Source: Camellia lanceoleosa
Lineage: Eukaryota > Streptophyta > Magnoliopsida > Ericales > Theaceae
DNA: 64,000 nt
Assembly: GCA_025200525.1 (NCBI GenBank)
Contig: CM045762.1
Span: 79,171,217 to 79,235,216 of the forward strand
Reading direction: 5' to 3'
Below, one piece after another: positions 58,124 through 64,000 of this stretch. The notes beneath the pieces are model-generated. The model did no database searches. It was not told the origin of the DNA and worked only from the letters and a program-made list of their open reading frames with translations. Position numbers and translations under genes: made by a program. Positions within the stretch are counted from its first letter, which is position 1; every line of letters begins with the position of its first letter.

Positions 58124-59667
58124 GCAAAACAAGGTGTAAAAGGGGAGGGCAAAGCATCCAAGCTTTCCCTCCCAAAATATCCAGGATGGGGAGATATTTA
58201 ACAAAAATATCCTGACAAATTGTCTTGAAATGAAAGCAGTGGCCGCAGTAGATTCAGGAGGTGGCCCGGCCACCCCACTGTCGGCCACTCGGCCTAGCCG
58301 GCCACCCCAAAAAATGAACTGAAGATTTTCTGGCCGACCAAGATACCAAAGTGCCCTCCCATGTGTGTAGAACAAGTCCCAAGGTTGAAATTTGTCAACA
58401 CTGAACCAAGTGTCACAAGATAGAGTTTGAAGGGGAGGCCCAAAAATGAAACCAACAATTGCTGGCCGACCACCATACCAAAGTGTCCTCCCAGATGTGT
58501 AGAACAAGGATCCAAGGTTGAAATTTGGCAACACTGAAGCAGGAGCCACAACATAGAGCTTGAAGGAGAGGCCCAAAAATGAAACCCACAGTTTCTGGCC
58601 GACCACCATACCAAAGTGTCCTCCCATGTCCTCTGATCACAGATATGTAACTTTGGTTGGAAGAAAATACCCCCAGGGTGTTCAACATTGGCCCGGAAGT
58701 GAGCAAAACGGGCGCCGGAAGAGCGAAACTGGTTATCTGGGATAATTGCTGGCCTCCCACCCCCCAGTGATCTTCCTGGTGTTGAAACAGAGGTACCTGC
58801 CAAATTTGAACAAAAACTAATGAGAAATGAACGTTCGGGGCCAAAACCGAGCAATTCGGGATCCCGAAAATGGGCTGCGGGTGCCGGAAATGGTGTTCAG
58901 CAGCAAAGTGGGCATCTGCGACCCCAGTGTCCCTTGGAATCAAAAAACAGAGGTTCCTGCCAAAAATCAGAGAAAACCGATGCAAAATGAATGCTCGGGG
59001 CCCAAACCGCACGATTCAGGGTCCCGAAAGCCGGCTACAGGCACCGAAAGTGGCATATGGCCACGAAGTGGGCATCAGAGGCCCCAGTGTTCCTCGGAAC
59101 TATAAAACAGAGGTGCAAGACAAAAACCGGAGAAGTCGGAGATGGTTGGGCGGTCCCGAGCCGAGGCACACGGCCTGACGATCCCGAAAACCGGGAACCG
59201 GGCTCCGAAACGGGCAAAATGGCCTACGGCCACAAAAAGTAGCTCACGGCCACCGGGAGATAGTCTACAGGACCACTCCCTTCCCTCAGGGAAGAAAACA
59301 GAGAAAACCGAGTCTGGTTCGCAAACCGAGACAAGGCACGAAAGAGAGTTCGGAAGTCCGGAGGCAGGGCGCACGGCCGCGACTCTGAGACTTCTGAACG
59401 AGCACAGTATGCAACATCACCGAGCGCTCAATCAGTGACGTCTGAGTCTTAAGGTCGGTCAAAAATGGGGTGTCTACAGTTATGAATGAAATCCATCACA
59501 GATTCAGAAATCAAAGTTCATATCAGAAACAGATTCACCTACTTATATATAATTCATAAGCAGTTATATGTGGTATATCCATTAGCTAACAGATCAGATT
59601 TGGTCATAAGACCCACATGCATAGTCGGTACCGACGACCATAAGGTTAACATCTTTGTGCACATATA

Positions 59668-59798
59668 GCCATGGTATTGTATCCCCCAGGGAGGGCCACG
59701 TGAACATAGGCCTCGGTATTGTTACCCCCGGGCAAGGGCCACATGAACATAAGCCACGGTATTGTTTCCCCCGAGCGAGGGCCACATGAACATGGGGC
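59668..59798 (-). repeat. Short tandem repeat, 3 units of about 45 bp, in the chromovirus LTR
   Basis: Three copies of GCCACGGTATTGTTCCCCC..., each followed by GGGCCACATGAACATA or a close variant. Confidence 0.85.
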
Positions 59799-61501
59799 TA
59801 CATGAACTAAGGATGATACAAATACATTTCAAAAATAGGAAAATCATTCATCTATATAGAAAATATCATTTCAGAAAACAGAGTTTATTATATCATTTTA
59901 TTCAAAAAATACTTATAGTCAAACATAGCTTTACAAAGTTGTTACTCACAGATAGCTCCAGTAGTAGTGGAACAGATCACTTGAACAGAATAGACTAATC
60001 AGACGGCGATAACACGTGACCTACACAAACACGTGACAGATACACATTGGACACATGTCTCAAAGGTGTTATAACTTATCATTTTTCTTCCTTAGAGTGT
60101 GTTTCTAACCATTATACTCATTATTATAGCTTAAACATGGCCTAGAAACGCCTTAGATGCAACGAGGATGCAAAAATACACTTTGAAACACTTAGCCAAA
60201 TTTCTAAAAATAGGACAGTCCTCTCGAGCGCAACTTTGGTCGCTCAAGCAGACCCCTTGGTCTGCAAAACTTACAAGAGCTCTCATTTTATGCTCGAGCG
60301 AAGATCTGGGTTACTCGAACCAAGTATGAAAACTAAAGGGTGGTCACTCGAGCCTAGATTCTGTCGTTCAAGTCAAGGCTCATGTCTGCAAAAGTACTGG
60401 GAGCTTGAATTTTACACTCGAGCCAACTTTTGGTCGCTCGAGCCAAGGCTCAAAACAAAGGGTGTTCGCTCAAGTGAAGCTTTGGTCGCTCGAGCGAAGA
60501 TATCGAATCTAAAATTTTCAAATTGCTCTCCAAGCTTCAAAACTCAATCCCAATGCATGAAAACACACCCTTTTGGGCCAAAACTTAAGAAACATGTAGA
60601 AAATCATAGAACTTCATGAATTGAAAGTCATTTCGCAAAATCAATGCCCAAAAGCAAGTCAATTGTTCAAAATCAAGCTTGAAACTTTGAATAAGACTTA
60701 TGCATGTAATGATATGAATTCCTTACTTTCAAAACATGAACTATTGAGGTAATTTGGTATAAAACTACATGAATTCTCTAAATAAACTCAAGATGAACAC
60801 ATGCATATGAGAATTCTTTGAAATCAAACTCAAATTGTAATGAAATGGACATGCATACAAGGCTCAACTTCTAATCCATCTATTTAAACTTAATTCTTGT
60901 CTCAATCTCTAATTCCTCTTGGATTCACATGTAAATGAGTCAAATACACACCTTAAGAGTTGAATTCCTTACCTAATCCTTCAATTGTGCTCTAGATTTC
61001 TATGTCTTGAAGCTAGCAAACCAAAGTTCTAAATTGTCTTCTAAATTCTTCATTTCTCCCTTTGATTTCACTTTTTTGTTTTCTCTCTCTCTTTCTCTCC
61101 CTCTACGGTTGATGCTCAAAAAGTTGATGAAATGTGTGTAAATGGAAGGTTCTCGAGTTACTAAGGCCTTATATAGGCTTGTTTAAATTAACTTGATTAA
61201 GTGTCATTAGATCTAATTACTTTATTCTAATGATTTGGTTTTGAATCGAATTTCAATTAAACTTATCATAAAATTCTAAAATACTCAATTACACGATGAC
61301 CTATTCAATTTCGTGTTCGGATACCAATAAGGCCTTCAATTCGCACATTGAAACAAAACTTTAGACATATATTCCTACGTCAGATAGATATAAGCACAAT
61401 TAACACAAAACACATGCAAGTAACTCAAAATTTCTTTTTAATTACTCATTAGGCATTCTTAATCATGGTTTATTAACTAATCATAGATTGGGGTTGTTAC
61501 A

Positions 61502-62671
61502 GTCTTCCCCCTTCAAAGAGTTTGGTCCTCCAAAATTGAATTACCTTTATTACAGAAGAACGTCGAGTCCAATATAAACATATCAGAATATATCTTCATC
61601 ATCTCTTCTTCGGTTTCCCATGTCGCATACGTCCCTTCATGATTTTTCCAATCAACTTTCACCAACGGGATTTCTTTATTTTGCAATCTTTTAATTTGGA
61701 AGTTCGCTATTTGGATCGGTCGTTCTTCATACGTATAATCATCTTTCAGAAGCACATGAGTTAACTGAATCACATGTAACAGATCTCTCAAATAATCCCA
61801 AAGCATTGAAATATGAAAGACATTGTGCATATTCTCCATGACTGGAGGTAAAGCCACTTGATACGTCACTGGATTAATTTTCTCACTGATTTCATACGGG
61901 CCAATGTATAGCGGTGCCAATTTGCCTTTAACCCCAAACCGTGTCTTCCCTTTCATAGGAGTCACTTTGATAAACACATGGTCTCCGACCTTATATTCTC
62001 TATCTCTTTTTTGGACATCTACATAACTATTTTGACAACTTTGTGCGGTTTTCAAACGTTGTTGAATCAGTTTTACTTTCTCAGTCGTCTCTTGCACAAG
62101 TTTCGGTCCCAATAATGGTCTATTGCCTACTTCGGCCCAACAAATCAGGGATCGACATTTTCTACCATACAAAGCATCATAAGGAGCCATCCCATTACTC
62201 GAGTGGTAGCTATTGTTGTACACAAATTCGGCCAATGGCAAGTAAGTTTCCCAATTTCCTTGGAAGTCTAACATACACATTCGTAGCATATCTTCCAAAG
62301 TTTGAATGGTTCATGCAAATTGGTTATCCGTCTGTGTGTGATAATCACTACTCAATCTCAATTTAGTTCCCAAAGCTTGTTGCAGACTTTCTCGGAACCA
62401 TGAAGTAAATTTTGAATCCCTGTCAGATACTATAGATATTGGTACCCTATGTATTCTCACAATCTCATTCATATAAATGGTAGCCATTTTGTCCACATTA
62501 TAAAAAGTTTTAACAGGCAAAAAGTGAGCAGATTTATTCAAACGATCAACAATAACCCAAATAGAATCCATACCTCTAGAAGAACAAGGTAGATCGATAA
62601 TAAAATCCATCGTGATATTCTCTCATTGTCATTCTGGTATTGGAAGTGGCTAAAGTAATCTAGTGGGTCGT
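61502..62671 (-). pseudogene. Chromovirus pol remnant: integrase core and chromodomain
   Basis: Read on the minus strand from 62671: LL*PLPIPE, then MDFIIDLP, SIVSDRDSKF, a stop (TGA at 62311-62313), TIQTLEDMLR, YNNSYHSSNGMAPYDALYGR, the GPYEISEKI linker, and the chromodomain IPLVKVDWKNHEGTYATWET. The frame then runs to a stop at 61513-61515, overlapping the polypurine tract (GAAGGGGGAAGA) before the LTR. RT and RNase H are missing because another LTR starts at 62672. Apart from three stops near 62625-62660 and the one at 62311, the frame is open over more than 1 kb, so this copy is younger than the one at the left edge. Confidence 0.92.
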
Positions 62672-64000
62672 TGTAGACACCCCATTTTTAACAGTCCTCA
62701 AGACTAGGACGTCATCACTTGTGTATATGATGATTATGTCTATTTGTGTTCGTTTTGAGCGCCTAAAGTCCTCGGCGGAACTCCCTGTCTTTGAGCCTTT
62801 AGACCTTATCCTTTCTGTGCCTTATTTTGGATCAAAACTTGGTGCCTGGAACCTTGTGGTGACCTGTCAGCCACCACCAGAGGCTGTCGGCCATGGCTTA
62901 TTATTGTCGGCCATTGGTGTGGCCAATCGGCTACCAGTCTCTTTTTCTAGATATTTGTTGATATTTGTTGACAGTTGTGCCAACTGTTAGCACATTGAGC
63001 TACATCTCCCTATATGTGTAGGGTAGGATGTTTCTAAGCTTAAGACATGTTTTTCTATATATAGGGGGGTTCCTCCCCCATTTTTGCGGGTTAGAAAATT
63101 CAGGGCAAAAATCTCTCTCTCTCTAGATTTCTCTCTTTCTCTCTCTCTCTCTCTCTTACAATTTTGTGTCTAAGTGCTTGTTTTCTCTACACTTTTGCAT
63201 ACACAACCGACATCAAATCCTCTTACCTTTGAGCTGAGGTTATTTGGGATCTTCTTGGAGCTCTTGAATGTGGTTTTAGCTTGGTTTTGTGCCTAGAATT
63301 GTCCTTTGCTTCAAGAAGTAGTTTACTTGTTTTGTTTACTTTGTTTTGCAAGCTCATTTTACCATTTTTTCTTACTGTTTTGGGGTTGGTTTTGAACTGA
63401 AAAAAACTCTATTTTTGTGGCCTAAAAGTGTTGGTTTGGGCCTCTTTTTAGTTAGGGAGTGGTTCACCCTTCTTGCTTATTAGTTTGTAAAGCTTTTGTG
63501 CCTTTATTCATCACTTTCAAATCAACTTTTTTGGGCCTTTTAACCATTGAATTTCAAAGGTTTTTCAGTGGAAAAAAATTCATTTTGAAGTTCAAAATTG
63601 GAGGGGTTAGCCTCCCCTCCTTGTGTCTTGTTTGTATGCCTAGTTAGTTTCACATGTTAGCATGTTTTTTTTAGCTTAACTTAGCTCAAGTCCAGCGTGT
63701 TTTAGTCTATGAAATAACCTGTTTTAGCTTTATTTTGGGTTGGTTAGTTTGTTTGAGCTCTGTATGGCATGGTTGTAGTGTTAATTCCTTCACTAGCTTA
63801 GTGTTTTAAGGCTTTAACTATCATTGGATTGAGTTGGTTGCATGTTTTAGTGCTTTTACCATTCATTTCCAGCACCTAATCAATCTCTGCAATCTCCCTC
63901 AATTCTTTACTTTTGATTTGCTTTAAAAGTGGTTTCAAACCACTTGTTTGCCTAAGTGTGAAATGAAGGTACTATACCTAATGGTTTAATACCTTAGGGG
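62672..64000 (+). mobile_element. Third TGTAGACACCCC LTR, cut by the window end
   Basis: It begins TGTAGACACCCCATTTTTAA at 62672, inside the integrase of the minus-strand chromovirus. The first 50 or so bases match the two 5-kb LTRs (ACACCCCATTTTT, CTCAAGACT.GGACGTCA); after that the sequence differs. A TATA box (TCTATATATAGG, about 63054-63065) is followed by a CT-rich leader (63112-63160). It is probably a related but separate LTR family. Its far end and target duplication are outside the window. Confidence 0.7.

Larger units (their letters stand above)
54322..59478 (-). mobile_element. 5,157-bp solo LTR, second copy of the TGTAGACACCCC family
   Basis: On the minus strand it begins TGTAGACACCCC at 59478 and ends GGGCGTTGTTACA at 54322. 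It is flanked by the identical 5 bases GTTAT (54317-54321 and 59479-59483). It is homologous to 7725-12782 throughout, without the hAT insert but with a minisatellite grown to about ten units (56100-56800). No gag or pol and no internal LTR repeat, so it is again a solo LTR. It interrupts the 3' LTR of the minus-strand chromovirus. Confidence 0.92.
46785..61501 (-). mobile_element. 3' LTR of the minus-strand chromovirus, split into three by two insertions
   Basis: Reading minus, the LTR starts TGTAACAACCCC at 61501, right after the polypurine tract. It runs to 59479, resumes at 54321-53883, and ends at 46842-46785 (...TTTTCGGTCATGACA). The two gaps are a solo LTR and a gag-only gypsy element. 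The outer piece fits: the minus-strand text GCTAGCCCC, AAAGGCCTTCGGTAATC (53883-53935) and ATTATTAGCCGATTACGA, CCTATAG (46785-46842) matches the continuous end of the plus-strand gypsy LTRs (GCTAGCC, GAAGGCCTTTGGTAATC, ATTACTGGCCGGTTACGA). Net length is about 2.5 kb. A TATA-type site (CTATATAAGG, about 61168-61177) lies near its start. Confidence 0.8.

Noticed and set aside
58061..59012. Overlapping 186-199-codon frames on the minus strand
   Set aside because: They lie in the U3/leader part of the second solo LTR, overlap each other in three frames, and are not kept in the first copy.
1..64000. CRISPR array, operon or phage-type system
   Set aside because: The sequence is plant nuclear DNA; tandem arrays present have no CRISPR repeat-spacer pattern and no associated genes.
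1..64000. tRNA, rRNA or snRNA genes
   Set aside because: No stretch with paired arms and conserved A/B boxes or rRNA motifs was seen by eye; a tRNAscan or Infernal run would be needed to exclude them.

Overview
The window is AT-rich nuclear DNA of a flowering plant, almost certainly a eudicot. It has spliced genes of plant type (a B-box transcription factor and a mitochondrial frataxin), Ty3/Gypsy chromoviruses, a plant LINE, and many small inverted-repeat elements (MITEs). The species cannot be named from the sequence alone. I find two intact host genes; nearly everything else is transposon-derived or featureless AT-rich DNA.

Layout. 1-4849: 3' half of a decayed chromovirus on the plus strand (pol remnant plus 3' LTR), abutting a LINE reverse transcriptase fragment (4853-5925, minus). 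7725-12782: a 5,058-bp solo LTR with a perfect 5-bp target duplication, carrying a nested hAT element. 12788-13600: an older LTR-like fragment. 13.8-17.5 kb: intergenic DNA with several MITE families. 17915-18951: two-exon BBX28/29-like B-box gene (plus) with three CACGTCA motifs upstream. 19-37 kb: gene-free DNA with MITEs, a roughly 1.3-kb tandem array (30.1-31.4 kb) and TIR elements. 37283-42993: five-exon frataxin gene (minus), with hAT-type elements in its two largest introns. 43-46.8 kb: gene-free, including a 779-bp fold-back element.

46785-64000 is a nested stack of retroelements. The base is a minus-strand chromovirus; its integrase-chromodomain remnant lies at 61502-62671 and its 3' LTR is split into three pieces (46785-46842, 53883-54321, 59479-61501). 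A 7,040-bp plus-strand gypsy element that keeps only gag (46843-53882) and a second 5.2-kb solo LTR (54322-59478, minus, perfect 5-bp target duplication) sit inside that LTR. A third LTR with the same first bases (TGTAGACACCCC) begins at 62672 within the integrase and runs off the window.

The host genes are unrelated: BBX28/29-type proteins act in light and hormone signalling in the nucleus, and frataxin acts in mitochondrial iron-sulfur cluster assembly. No operon-like or cluster logic links them. The points most worth checking are the paired 5-kb solo LTRs and the minisatellite expanded in only one of them, a MITE family with variable 3-bp target duplications, a MITE family built around paired short hairpins, and the frataxin gene model, which was assembled by eye across long introns.
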